NCBI GenBank assembly: GCA_963682025.1
Contig: OY821519.1
Coordinates: 10,180,668-10,244,667 of the forward strand
Direction: 5' to 3'
DNA: 64,000 nt
Origin: Cordilura impudica
Lineage: Eukaryota > Arthropoda > Insecta > Diptera > Scathophagidae
Shown here: piece by piece, positions 45,479 to 56,945 of the stretch
Position numbering within the stretch: the stretch's first letter is position 1
Layout of the letters: each line of letters begins with the position of its first letter
Made by a program: the position numbers and the translations under genes
Notes under the pieces: generated by a model
Seen by the model: only the letters and a program-made list of their open reading frames with translations
The model's database searches: none
Told to the model about the DNA's origin: nothing

Positions 45479-47566
45479 TAAAATTGGTTCTTAAAAATAC
45501 ATAACGAGAAGAATATTTAAGTAGTTATTTACTTTCTTCATAGAAATCGATGCGAAAGTCTTTTCCACTTCCCGGGATGTTCTTTTTTTTTACTAAGTAT
45601 TTCTCTGAGCACTAGCTAATACTTAGCCGATGTTAAACTAGGTTATGCTGAGACAGTCAATATTACGCCACATAACTTTATATACTAACATTGCTGAATA
45701 TCTGTTGCTGCCTTCATTCGGAGGAACCTTACGATCCGAAATAAAACTTGAACTTTATATTGTTAACTTAAAATGTATAACAAAATCTTCGAGTCTTATT
45801 TAAATTGAGCTCAAGGGAAATATTTCGCGATATTTGCACTTAAAGTTAAGGAACCAGTCGATGTCCTGCCATATCAATTTTTCTGTATTTATTAACTAAG
45901 ATTTTTGAATAGGAATCCATTGAAATTTTTATCTAGAGAAACCTTGCATTCTAATAACGAATTTAAAAGGGAACGTCTTAGTAATTTCCTATACGAGTCG
46001 AGCTTTATAAAAACGCATAAATTTCCAAAGGCCGTAGATTTCATAACATGTGCTAATTTTAAGAAATTTAGACATCAGAGATAACTTTGTAAGTATGTAT
46101 GTGTATTTGAAGGCCCATCAGTACTAATCTAACAATTCATTTCCCCTCAAGTTATTTAAGGTTTTTATATTTTAATAAGATAATATTCAATTAAATCGCA
46201 TTTAAATTTCCACCTTCCTTCCTTCCTATTTTCATTGTTATCCCAACCATGCTCACCATCATCCCTTAATGTAGAGAGACCAACAGCGACACCGACCGAC
46301 ACACAAAACAATCAAACAGGACATTACTTTGTATTTTTTAGTTATTCGAATTGAAATGTGTACAATGTACATGTAGTAATGGTGTAGGGGTGTAGTGGTA
46401 GAGTAAGTGCAAGCGTTGATCCATTTTAATTTAAAGGTATTTAAGGCAATCCATCATAACCGCCGTGATGCAACCTGATATGAGTTAGACAATCTGTTAT
46501 TGCAATCGTTTTATTGTCAAAGCACCCTGCCGAGCATTATATTGTATTGTCACAAGGGACCAATTCCAATTTACTATAACGAAAAAAGGAAGAAGAAGAA
46601 AAAGCTTCTATGTGATGCTGATGCTCATACACAGACTCAATCTTTGTGTTGCATCACTTGGAATCACTTTCGCTTTTTTAATGTTTTTTTTTAATGTTCT
46701 TCATTTGAAATGTTGTTGTTGTTGTTGTGCGCTTTTCAGATCAGTCTGGCGAGTTACGAGTGTCAAAATGTTTTCCTGGGTATATTTTCTGGTGGAATTA
46801 GTGGTACTGCCATCCAGTACGTCTGTTTGTAGTTGCAAAACTTGTTTGCTTGAATGACTGAGTGATGTTGATGGTGTCACCGATTGTAATGGTGGTTGAC
46901 GTTTCGCACTGTTTATAATTGTAGTTCATATACCGACACTAGCAACATTAACAGAGAAGGGTGTTTTCGGTATGTTGCTCACTCCGTTACAATATATAGA
47001 AGGATGGTGGTGAGTGTCGGTTCATTTGTGGCCTTGTGATGAGTTTTGTGAGCAGCAACAGCAGCAGCATTAAAGTTAACGCTTGACTTTAAACACTTGC
47101 CAGCAATTGTGTTTTGTACAAAAACAGAAGGCGGAACACAAAAGCCGGAAAGTAAAGTTACACACAATACAACATACACACACACACACACACAGACAAT
47201 CGCCTTTCAAATGCAAAAGAACGTTAGTTAGTCAGTCAGTTGTTTGGTACGCACACGAGCATTCAAGCTAAACTGAGCGTATGAAATTTACAGGGGTGTT
47301 TTTTTCTTCCTCAAAAATCCCCCTCATTTTGTTTTGGTCTTATGAAAAGGATGTGATGTGTTGTCTTCTTTACAGCTTTTAGCGTTGACAAAAATACCAA
47401 CAAAAAAAGCCTTTTCGTTTTAATGTCATTTAGTTGGGAACGCTTCACATCGTCGCGTCGTGTTATTAAGGCAGCCTGATCGACCAACGTTGTTGGTCTT
47501 AAAACGATGATTAGGTTGTTATTTTTAATTTGCTCATTGATACTAATGTTCCTGGATTGTTGTTCC

Positions 47567-47602
<36 letters not shown>

Positions 47603-48040
47603 CATGTGTAGCTCATTGTCTTTATCGGGGTGTTGTGTGTTGTTGGTTTTGTTTGTATTTGATTCTTTTGTCTTTAAGTCAACGCGCACACTAACAAGCT
47701 ATAAGAGCTTCAAGGAATGTAATCGTTTTGGTTTTAAATCATTTAAAATAAATACTTTTAAGTTCGTAAACGTGTGGTGTAATAGAAACTATAGAAAACT
47801 ATTAACTTCTAAGTTCAAATTAAGAAAGTGGAAAGATTTTCGAAAGACTTACAAGTTTCGACTAACTAAAACTATTATTTAAGACTGTCCTATGAGTATA
47901 ATAAAAACTTATATTCTAGTTGATTAGAAAAAAATAATAAAAAATTATTTAAAACAAAATTTAAATTTCATTTTATTTCAAATTCAATAATTGATTAAAG
48001 ATTTATTTTTTTAATATGAGAAATCCATTATTTAAATATA
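45479..48040. other. Non-repetitive, microsatellite-rich non-coding stretch
   Basis: CA run (47163-47192), GTT run (47565-47601), GCAGCAACAGCAGCAG (47051-47070), AGAAGAAGAA near 46588. Many short ORFs of 60-92 codons but none with domain-like composition or splice context I can support. The lack of repeat copies here, unlike its surroundings, suggests host intron or regulatory DNA. Confidence 0.45.
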
Positions 48041-48044
48041 TCAG

Positions 48045-50330
48045 AAACTATGAAGAATCATAAACCTAAAAAATTTCCTGGTACAGACGGCATAACAAAC
48101 AATTGCTTAAAAGCTCTGCTGGAAAAGAGAATTAAATATCTAACAACAATTATTATAAATTATTTAAAATTACACTACTCTCCTAAAATGGGGGGTCACC
48201 AGTCCCACCCTGTTTGGAGAGGTAACTTGGTAGCGAAGCCTCACCAAAGGCGCTAAATTTGTACCACGGGTAAGCCATATGTTCTACGGGGGGAATTGTG
48301 GAATTGTCCATATCAGATGTAGAACAAACCAGTATACATAAACTGGAGGTGTCAAAACCTATTAGAGAAATAGTTGTCACCTCCCATAATTGTGTTGGTG
48401 TCCCAAGGTGTAAATAATGGTTATAATGGTAACATGAGTGAAAATCGAGGCAGGGAATGGGTGAGTCAGCTACCACTGACAAGATACCATTACGGAGAAG
48501 TTGGAAGTTGGATTGTTGGGTCGAAGACGAGTCAAGGGCGTTTGAGATACCAATCGATGCCAATTCAGCGTCCAAGACGAGTCGAAGACTATTTGCAGAA
48601 GTTGAAATGGGAGCTCGAAACGTTGCCGATAGTATCACGCCTGCATGATAGCGATAATCAGTAAGAATGAGCGTAGTAGACAGAAGATGTGCCAGTAGTT
48701 GAAAAACTAGTTCGGAGAGCTATCAATGTCACCTCGCGTATGCAGCCATAGGGGTGATAGATATAGCAGAAAAAGGAGTGTAGAAGACGAGAGCATTGAA
48801 ATGGGGGACATGAGTTAGAAACGAACTCAGAAAGCTATCATTGCTATCCCCATGTGCAAAATCATGGGTCGGCAGTGTGGTGGGAAGAACGAGTGGAAGG
48901 CAAGATGGTCAATTGTTAGAATGAGTTGGAAACGAAAATGAGTATGCTGAGTCAGCTAACACTAACGAGAGGCATTTAGAATTAGTGGAAGACAAGAGTG
49001 TTGAGAGCATGAGTTGAAAACGAAGTCCAAGAGTGTGCTTGAGCCCTTGGAAAAAGAGCATTGAATATTGGTTGAAGACAAGAATGTTGTGGTGTCAAGA
49101 AGTGTCAGATGTGTACTTCCAAGTTCTACTAATGATGGACAAGGAAGTGTTGAACCCTTAAATATGTTTTTGGGAACGGCCCCTCGGGTGGTTGTGGTAG
49201 CCCAAAATCGCGGGAAGAACACTGTTCAATGTGTAGTTGCATTCAACCGGGGTTTTGGTTCGGCCCGATCCTTCAGCAAAGGATGGAGCTATGCCAAACA
49301 CATTTCTCCGAGTTTGCTAACTGTCTCATAGCAGGTCGCTGGGCAGACGTAAAGTATCCGTCTAGTGTTTAATCACAGTGAGATAAGTCTTCAACACAAG
49401 AGATCGCGTTAAGCACAAGAGACTTATTCTCATAAAAAATGGAAACACTCGAAAATTTGAACCAAATCACCTTAATTTCCCCTTTCTTATAGAACCATAA
49501 ATATACTATCATCGTTAAGAAAAATTCTTGAGAAATTAATTAAAGAAAAAATTGTAGAATTAATTAAAGCTACATCTGATTCCGTTTGGCATATTGGTCT
49601 TATTTACAAAATGATAGCATTAAATTTTCCAATTGAGCTTATCAAAATAATAAACAGTTTTCTTTCCGAAGTGCTAATATTGGATCGAAATACTCGACAC
49701 ATAAAGAAATATTGGTTGATTGCCCTTAAGGTGCCTGCCCGATATTTACGCAGCAGACTTTCTAATATTTGATAAACTTTTGCTGATGATTCTGGATGGC
49801 TTAGCTCGGATATGCTCGTGGCTGAAGAAGTAAACAACTTAGATTATGCACTGTTTTAAGTTCAATCCTGCTTGGAAATGGAAAATTTTAGTTTATCCTC
49901 AAAGGACGGTAGCTACGTACTTTTCCCGAAGACGTAAATCATATTTCCTACCTCAACAGTCTATAATTTTCTACAATCCCTCCATAATATGAGTGTACAG
50001 GGTCAAATGTTTAGGATTGTTCCTTATATTATTGACAAAATTATTAAGATAACAAAATTTCTATACCCATTGCTAAATCCAAATTCCAAGCTCAATATTG
50101 GTAAAAAAAAAAGACTCACACTAAAATGCGTTTTTCACGCAATAATACTCTACGCTGCACCTGTCGGCAACACTTCAGCACAGGGTCATAAAAAAATATT
50201 TGTACACTGCGTAAAACAAACTTTAAAAAAGATCTCCAGATTTTGCCTTGGTATTATTCTACTTGAACTTGTAAATAATAAAATATGCCTAAATATTCAA
50301 AACTTCAAAAAATAACCATTGTTTCTTTGG
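48045..50330 (+). pseudogene. Jockey-like non-LTR reverse transcriptase relic, split by a solo LTR
   Basis: Before the LTR: MKNHKPKKFPGTDGITNNCL and LKLHYSPK. Rejoined across the LTR the next residues read KWKHSK, as expected for RT. After it: SLLSSLRKILEKLIKEKIVE, a jump to SDSVWHIGLIYKMIALNFP (the FDxVWHDGL motif), IIKIINSFLSE, FADDSGWL (the YADD-box equivalent at about 49785), ATYFSRRRKSYFLPQQSI, and FLYPLLNPNSKLN with ILYAAPVGNTSAQGHKK. Order matches Jockey-type RTs with thumb; no RNase H. Many stops: long dead. Confidence 0.82.
48189..49432. mobile_element. Solo LTR (1244 bp) of an LTR retrotransposon
   Basis: Starts TGGGGGGTCACC and ends GACTTATTCTCA (TG...CA) and is flanked by a perfect 5-bp TSD TAAAA (48184-48188 and 49433-49437). 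Taking out the LTR and one TSD restores the RT frame SPKKWKHSK. It is clearly richer in G and C than its surroundings and has internal sequence duplications (for example GAGTCAGCTA at 48462 and 48950; CAGAAAGCTATCA-type at 48717 and 48828). No internal region or second LTR is present, so it arose by LTR-LTR recombination. 5-bp TSDs fit BEL/Pao, Copia or some Gypsy elements; strand unknown. Confidence 0.82.
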
Positions 50331-51134
50331 ACAGAGTTGTATCTTCTGAGATTAATACGATGTAAAAAGCTGTATAGTATGAAAATTTATTTTTAACCAT
50401 ACTGCTCGTAGGCCCGACTTTAGGTGAGTGTGTTAGAGCCCATGATCAAAAAGTGCAAGTACCAGTGTATGTGAGATAGACGCAGTTTCGAACCTCACGG
50501 CCGCCCTAAGTTGACAAATATCATATAGAAACAATCTATTCAATTATAACATAACAATTATCACAATGTTCAATAAATCGCTGATGGAAGCTGAAAAACA
50601 CAAAGCAGTTATGAATTGAAATATATGCTGTCTTCTCCTCTACCACGCACCATTGAAACAAAAATCAAAATTTGCATTAATTGCAATATGTCTGAAAAAT
50701 GCCGTCAAATCTAACAAAAAATTTTAAAGATTAACATCAAAGATCTATAGCAGAGGTCTTAGATCTGAGCATGATTATATCACTGAGCTCGCTTCATCGT
50801 AATTATATTTCTAAATTAAGTTTCTTGTTTTATCTTAAATTTGTAAATTTTCATAAATGTTTTTTTTTAATTTTTTCTTTAATTTTTAATATTATTTAAA
50901 GCCAAAACTGTAAAATATTTTTATAATTTTTAAGTATAAAAGCATAAAAATCTGAAACTCTTTTTCAAAATTATTGAATTAACTCACATGGAAATATTAT
51001 ATTAATAAAGAATTAAATTGATTAAATAGCATAGAAAATATGACTATTTTGTAACATTTGTTGTTCACTATGGTGAACCCGTTGCACAATATTATTGTTG
51101 ATTTTTAACAATTCATTTGTTCAATATGACAAAA
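50331..51134. other. Non-coding stretch
   Basis: AT-rich with nothing recognisable. Confidence 0.4.
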
Positions 51135-51290
51135 TAGTTGTTAAAAAAAATCTATGTGAGTCCGATCACAAGGGAGATGTGTAAACATCTACAACTTTTC
51201 CCAATGTATTTCAGAAAACATCAATTGATTTTCAGAAAATATCAATTGTATTTCTGATTGTACTGTGAAATAGATTTTTACCGTTTTGAG
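51135..51290 (+). repeat. M-family element, short copy 4
   Basis: GTGAGTCCGATCACAAGGG, AGATGTGTAAACATCT, a triplicated AATATCAATTG-like inner motif (51215-51262), then TGATTGTACTGTGAAATAG and TTTTTACC. Has both ends of the family but no minisatellite, about 150 bp. Confidence 0.6.
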
Positions 51291-51375
51291 CGTTAAGTTA
51301 AGCTTTTGGTTTGTTAATAAAAATTTAAATGTTATAAAACTAGTTCTGTCAATAGCAAATATAAACTTGCATATT

Positions 51376-51752
51376 TAAAAAAAATCATGTGAGTCCGATC
51401 ACAGGAGAGATGTGTAAACATCTAGTAATTAAAGTTTTTTTATTGCACTTTTTTAAAATCAAACAGAAAGCGTCATCTATGTATCACTTATAGCAATCAA
51501 CTGCAGGAGCTCTGCTAATATAAAAATAATTATTATTATTTATTATTTCAACCGGTCAGTTTTTAATTTTTCGTCTTTCATTTTTCATTTTCCATTTTGT
51601 ATTTTTCGTGTAATTTTTTCATTTTTCATTTTTTATTTTTATTTTTCATTTCTCATTTTTTATTTTTCATTTTTCTTTTTTTATTTTTAATTTTTTAATT
51701 TTCACTTTTTATTTTTCATTTTTTATTTTTCAATTTTCATTTTGCGTTTTTC

Positions 51753-51785
<33 letters not shown>

Positions 51786-51810
51786 AATTTTTCATTTCTT
51801 ATTTAACCAT
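51376..51810 (+). repeat. M-family element, copy 3 (right side truncated)
   Basis: ATCATGTGAGTCCGATCACA, AGATGTGTAAACATCT, AGTAATTAAAG, AAATCAAACAGAAAGCGTCA, GAGCTCTGCTAATAT, TTATTTCAACCGGTCAG, then minisatellite to about 51810. The uninterrupted junction ACATCTAGTAATT here proves the MITE D insertion in copy 2. Confidence 0.75.
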
Positions 51811-52020
51811 ATTTGAGTGGCATTAATATGAGTTTATTGCCGAAGATATGTTCATATCGGCAGCTATTTTTATATGAGGACTGTGGCGAAAAGTGTATCA
51901 ATCAAGACCGTATCCAACAAACTCACTTGTTTTTCTCGATAACATATAGAAACTAAATTTTCGACAGATTTCAGTGGAAATCGGGAAACAGCTCTATATG
52001 GGGGCTAGACTGGTCGTAAA
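51811..52020 (-). mobile_element. INE-1/DINE-1-like fragment
   Basis: Reverse-orientation pieces of the D family (GATATGTTCATATCGGCAGC, GGAAATCGGGAAACAGCTCT then ATATGGGGGCTAGAC). Confidence 0.55.
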
Positions 52021-53820
52021 ATTTTTTTCTTTAATTGATATATGTGGGCTGTCTTAAATATGAGGTGTGCTGTCATAAAAGCGGTCTTCATTTCTTAGCT
52101 CAATCCGACGGTGCCTTCTGGGGCCCAAGATGTGTTTATATGGGGAAAATATGACTTTTTTCAGATTTTACTAATTTCATTCCACAGTTTAATTTTTTTT
52201 TCGACAAGTTGTTACACGAATCAATTTAAGTACTAAATTATCTTTTCAAAAAGCTATATAACTCAGAAATCGAATAAAAAGTCGCCGAGAAATAGCAAAT
52301 GCCCCAGGCCACTTTTGTGCCAAAAAAAAAACACTAGGTCCTGAAACTTGACGGAAATTTTTCAACTTTAAGAAATTAATTAAAGCCATATTTTTCTTTT
52401 GTTTATATACCTGCAAAGACTCTGACATGAAGTATTGTTTTATTACCACGATGTTAACCTATTGTGCAATGAGACAAAAAATGGAAAATTTTTTTGAAAA
52501 AATTTTGAAAACTCTTTTTTCAAGTTTTAAAAAGTTTTCTTAAACAAAATTTCAAAAAATGGATCTGGCCCTTTAAGGTGTTGTTAAATACATGTTAGAG
52601 ATTAACTGCATTCATTTTTAAATGAATCCCTGTGTTAGAATTTTTTGTACAAGGATTTTTTTGCGGATTTCGAGAAAAATAAAATTTTTGTGAAATATTC
52701 AATAAATGTACTCTTTCTAAATACTTTGTATCAATTAATCACTTTTCTACTTTTAAATGTTATACTTTATCCCAATAGCCTAGGGTTTCGGGAAAAAATA
52801 ATATGACCTCATTAACCCTTTTGGACTTGTAGTCACATATGACCCCACGCTAATAAAAAGCAATTTATTCAAAAAATTTAAATATTTTGTAAGCGCTGTT
52901 GAATTTTTGAAAGCGTTACTTTTAATATTATAATCAAATATATAGGTCTTCCATTCCAAACATTTCGGATAAATCCAAGAACGTTAACCCATTTGTCAAG
53001 GCCAGCTTTGGATTTTATGAGAACGAAAACGAGTTTTTCTACTATTTTTCTAATTTTAAAGGAAGTATGTTGTTTTTTGTATGACTCTTTTATCTGGAGT
53101 AACTGCTTTTCTTCTTCATTATTTGTTAATACTTTATGAAAATCTTTTTTGTATTTAACGCCTCTTTCGGCAGTATCGTTTACTACAAATAATTCCTTGC
53201 AGAAATTGTAACTCTTTTTAAAATCTTCATTGGATTCCCATGTCGACGGAGGAAACAATAAAAATTCTACAGAGATACCAAAACAGCTAAACAAATTTTT
53301 AGTGTACTGGGACACAAAATCGCTTAAATCATTATGTATCAAATTTTCTGGGTGAATGAATTTTCTATTTTCGATTAGTTTCACAAATATAGCAGAATTT
53401 TATTTCTCAATTAATAATAAGTGTATCATCTAGTTTACTAGAACAATACATTATTTTTAGAATTTTTTTTTAAATATGTCATAAATGCGGTCTCCATTTT
53501 TAGCTCGATCCGAAGGTGCCTTCTGGTGCCTAGTACCCGATAATCCAGTTCTTATCTTTAAATTGAATAAAAATTTTTCTGTCCAATAAATTCTATTTTT
53601 CTACCGAATAGTTATAAAAAGAAATGAAAAAAGGACTAAATGTAAGGTTTTTCATAATATCGGGTACTTTGGGCCACACTAGGCACCAGAAGGCACCGTT
53701 GGATCGAGCTAAAAAATGAAGACTGCATTAATAACAGCAAACCTCATATCTTAGACAATGCACATATTAAGAATTAAAAAAAAATCCCATACAATCTGCG
53801 ATCAGACTAATAGGGACTTT
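52021..53820 (-). mobile_element. Unnamed transposon T, copy with residual coding
   Basis: Blocks shared with 32345-33205 and with the clean copy at 58062-59098: TATGGGGAAAATATGACTTT, ACGATGTTAACCTATTG, CCTAGGGTTTCGGGAAAAAA, ACCCTTTTGGACTTG. It also carries the 168-codon ORF 53384-52878, and 53500-53530 and 53660-53720 contain inverted copies of the GGTGCCTTCTGGTGCCTAGT/CACTAGGCACCAGAAGGCAC block. Borders are uncertain. Confidence 0.5.
52878..53384 (-). pseudogene. Fragment of a transposon-associated insect protein (168 codons)
   Basis: Sequence features: LSDFVSQYTKNLFSCFGI, EFLLFPPSTWESNEDFKK, then FVVNDTAERGVKYKKDFHKV and LTNNEEEKQLLQIKESYKK. I recall the NDTAERGVKL..DYN..LTKDEEQKQ motif from uncharacterised, multicopy insect proteins, but cannot name a family or activity. 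Position inside transposon T suggests it is the C-terminus of that element's protein. The upstream part is absent. Confidence 0.5.
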
Positions 53821-53870
53821 GCCAAAGAATGGTGTTACAGGGTTTATTTTTGGAGTGTTTACACACAGAA

Positions 53871-54090
53871 AACAGATTCGTTGTGGCTACCAAATTTATT
53901 TCCAACCGAATTTCGATGAGGTTATTAATCGAATGTTGAGTTGATTGCAATTGCACTTCTATTGTCTTAACAGTAGAAATTTTATCACAATAAAAAATGG
54001 TTTTTTATTATAAAATTTCTTTTGATATAATCGAAAATTCAGTCAATAAAGGTTAGCAAAATTCGGTTGGTGATTTTTTTTTCTGTGTGG
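53871..54090. mobile_element. MITE family C, copy 2 (220 bp)
   Basis: Ends ACACACAGAAAACAG and, at the right, TTTTTTTTCTGTGTGG; inner GCTACCAAATTTATTTCCAA and ATTCGGTTGG as in the 25594 copy (inverse). Flanks GAGTGTTT and GAGTTATG are partly alike, so an 8-bp TSD with changes is possible. Confidence 0.65.
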
Positions 54091-54099
54091 AGTTATGGT

Positions 54100-54385
54100 T
54101 GTAATAAACGTGCATAAACCAAATTTGACCAAGATCTATATGATAATATGGATTTTATGGAAAACTAAGTCAATCTCGTGGTGACTAGGTGACTAGGTCT
54201 GAACATCCACTTATTTTCACAAATTTCAATGTGATCTTATCACATTGATCATCATATATTTATATTTGTAACCCGTTTACATGGGCACAGACGGACGAAC
54301 GTACAGAAGGACGGACGGACGATTCAGAAAGTGATTCTAAGTTGAACCGTATAATTGAAATTGGTATTGGTAACGTATTTTTGGT
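54100..54385 (-). mobile_element. INE-1/DINE-1-like element, copy D5 (partial)
   Basis: Reverse-orientation blocks: GATCTATATGATAATATGGA, AGGTCTGAACATCCACTTAT, GACGGACGGACGATTCAGAA and GGTAACGTATTTTTGGTAGT. Confidence 0.65.
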
Positions 54386-54624
54386 AGTTAAAATAAAAAA
54401 AATGTTTGCCTTTTATTTGGACCAAAACCAAACTTAAGATTGCGTTTTATTTTAAAATATTCTGACAACTCATAAAATCATTACTTGAACTGGCAATGGT
54501 GTTGTGAATTTAGCTTTAAAATTAGACTTTTCTAATATAGAACTTTTCGAACTTCCCTCGTAGTTATATGAAATGCAACACTGCTGTCATCAAGTACCGC
54601 CTTTTAATAGACTACTGTAAAATC
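54386..54624. other. Non-coding spacer
   Basis: Nothing recognised; ACTTCCCTCGTAG near 54550 may be a stray mariner-end remnant. Confidence 0.35.
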
Positions 54625-55416
54625 TTGAGGACGTTCCGTCATTTACTTTGCGTCTAACAGCTGTTAAAAACATATAACTTCGTGGTTGTTGTTTTTTAAA
54701 TGGAAAAAAGTGAATTTCGAGTGCTCATTAAACATTATTTTTTGAGAAAAGAATCCGTCAATCAAACCAAGAAAAAGCTTGGTAAATACTACGGCGACTC
54801 TGCACCATCGATTTCAATGGTAAAAAAGTGAAGTTTACTGACTTTCGTTTTGGTCGCACAAATACAAATGATGCTGAACGTTCTGGACGGCCCATTGTGG
54901 TCAATACATCCGAAAATGTCGAAAAAATCTACGATATGGTGTCGGCCGATTGAAGATTAAAAGTGCGTGAGATGGTTGATGCCATAGGCATTTCATATGG
55001 AAATGGGGTTTCGATATTAAATGATCAGTTGGGTTTAAGAAAGCTGTCTGCAAGATGGGTGCCGCGTTTGCTCTCAATTGACCATAAACGTAATCGTGTG
55101 ACAACTTCAAAATTCCATTAATTGGGCTACGAATTGGTACCTCATCCGCCAATTTCTCCGGATTAGGCCCCAATGGCTATTTCCTATATCCAAACCTAAA
55201 GAAATGGCTCGATGGAAAAAGCTCCGACGATGAAATTATTGATCAAAAATGCCTATTTTATGGAGCTCGAAAAATCCTATTTTTTGGAAGGGATACAAAA
55301 ATTGGAGAAACGTTGGACTAAGTATATTTAAAAGGAGATTATGTTGAAAAATATTTTTTTTTCGCAAAATAACTGCGTTTCATTCTAAAAGTCTCCGACT
55401 TATTGATCCGCCCTCG
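54625..55416 (+). mobile_element. mariner copy 3, internally deleted (about 0.8 kb)
   Basis: Right TIR TTGATCCGCCCTCG ends at 55416 next to TA; the left end TGAGGACGTTCCGTC is a decayed match. Coding: MEKSEFRVLIKHYFLRKESV from 54701, KKKLGKYYGDSAPSISMVKK, frameshift, then ERSGRPIVVNTSENVEKIYD-type linker, ISYGNGVSILNDQLGLRKLS-type region, ARWVPRLLSIDHKRNRVTTS, deletion of the DD34D centre, and AYFMELEKSYFLEGIQKLEK. Dead for lack of the catalytic core. Confidence 0.85.
54701..55352 (+). pseudogene. mariner transposase relic (copy 3)
   Basis: The N-terminal DNA-binding half and C-terminal tail survive, but the segment with both catalytic Asp residues is missing; a residual HPPISPD near 55145 precedes the C-terminus. 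Three or more frameshifts. The ATG at 54701 is well placed for a mariner start. Confidence 0.8.
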
Positions 55417-56394
55417 TACATAGTTCAAGTTATAAAAATTTTCCGTTATATTTTATTTTTTTTTCAGTAAAAGAAGATTTAAACGGCCATCAGTGGATTC
55501 GAATTCTCAATCGACTAAGCAATAAATTCTTAAAAAGTTCTTTAAAAACTAAAACTAATGAGAAAGTTTTCAGTCTTGATTTCAATTTAATTTGAACTTT
55601 ATTTTTCTTTATAATTACCTAAAAGAGTCAATTCTTATCAAGTTCTGCACAAAAAGTTGTTCGTTGTTGTATTTTGTGATTGTCTTTGTAGATTCGTACA
55701 ATCATTGTTTTATGGCTTTTATAACACACATGCAAACTAGTTAACTTCCTTATTCGCCTGATATTTCAATAGAATTTGGGGTTGTTTTTCAATTGTTTGT
55801 AGATTTTTCCTTTTTGTCTTGGCTTTCTCAAACGCTTTCTATTTCTATTTCCATTACAGAAATTTAACTAAGCGTAACGTGTTTGCAATTTGTCATCGAT
55901 TTTGTTATAGCGTTTAGCATACTTGGAATATGACTTAACTAGAGTTTAATTTTTTTCTTATTTTTTTTTTTTTTGTTGTTCTTATTTATTTCAATTGTAG
56001 ATGAGGGTACGAGCAAGTATATTTTTTGGGTTGTCTAGTGGTTGTAGTTGTTGGTGCCTGCAGTTATTAGCGTGTGTCTGTTAAATGTTTGTATGGTAAA
56101 TAGTGAAACGGTTGCAATTAATAAATTGACTTTTATACCGTAAACATTTGTATGAATACTATTTGAGACAAGTACTTGACTTGTAAAAACAAATGTTATG
56201 ATAAATAAATAATAAGGTCATTTCTGAAGCAGGTAATCGCTGAACAACAGGACTATTGTTAAATTGTATTTATCATGAGCTCAAATAAAGATTTTCTTGA
56301 TTCTGTTAATGGTATATATTTAACTTTTTAGTTCTGTTCATTTACTTCTAAAAAAAATATATGTAGATAAATATGTACAAAATAAAGGGATAAC
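55417..56394. other. Non-coding stretch
   Basis: AT-rich with T-runs (55935-55975); nothing recognised and no copies in the window. Confidence 0.4.
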
Positions 56395-56545
56395 GTCTGG
56401 ATATTTTATACTGAATGAAAACTGATAACTTTCGGAAGTTGAAACTGCTTATGGATTTTGTCTAGCATTTACAAGCTTTTTTAATTGTCATTGATGTGTT
56501 TATTGTGTTTGTTTTCAGACTGTTTTGTGTAAAATCAAGCTCGAG
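56395..56545 (+). repeat. Direct duplication, first copy (about 150 bp)
   Basis: GGATAACGTCTGGATATTTT through TGTGTTTGTTTTCAG is repeated with few changes at 56812-56945. Both end at a TTTGTTTTCAG, which looks like a 3' splice site, followed by TGTTTTGTGTAAAATCA / TGATTTGTGTAAAATCA. Confidence 0.8.
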
Positions 56546-56559
56546 ATTATTCCTCTAAA

Positions 56560-56689
56560 ATATTGAAACACTAGGATGAGAGAAAAGGGGTGCGCGAACT
56601 ACTACTTGAAAGAAATCAGTAATTAAAACAAGTAAGAGATTTCATTTGACTTTGCCGAATCTTTGATACCTTCTACCATGGTTTTTCAA
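56560..56689. repeat. Segment repeated at 61013-61110, with CAAGTAAGAG terminus
   Basis: TATTGAAACACTAGGATGAG, AGAAAAGGGGTGCGCGAACT and ACTACTTGAAAGAAATCAGT are near-identical at 61028-61090. Both copies run into AACAAGTAAGAG-type DINE-like termini and then into a Helitron H start, so the composite was copied as a unit. Confidence 0.7.
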
Positions 56690-56800
56690 CTATAATATTT
56701 ATAGGCAAGGCGATTTCTTGTGACCGATGATTTGTTAAACAATTTTGATTTTGACCAAACGTGTCTTATTTGAAAGGTATTTCTTTTTACCTAGTACTAT
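56690..56800 (+). mobile_element. Helitron H8, 5' fragment
   Basis: TATAATATTTATAGGCAAGG, CGATTTCTTGTGACCGATGA, GAAAGGTATTTCTTTTTA: the 5' third of the H family, then broken at the duplication. The expected TC start reads AC. Confidence 0.65.
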
Positions 56801-56811
56801 AAAAGGATAAC

Positions 56812-56945
56812 GTCTGGATATTTTATACTGAATGAAAACTGATAACTTTCAGAAGTTGAAACTGCTTCTGGATTTTGTCTAGCTTTTACAAGCTTTTTTA
56901 ATTGTCATTGATGTGTTTATTGTGTTTGTTTTCAGCCTGATTTGT
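56812..56945 (+). repeat. Direct duplication, second copy
   Basis: Partner of 56395-56545. The Helitron fragment lies between the two copies. Confidence 0.8.

Noticed and set aside
48183..49331. ORFs of 63-151 codons within 48183-49331
   Set aside because: They lie inside the solo LTR on both strands and have no domain features.
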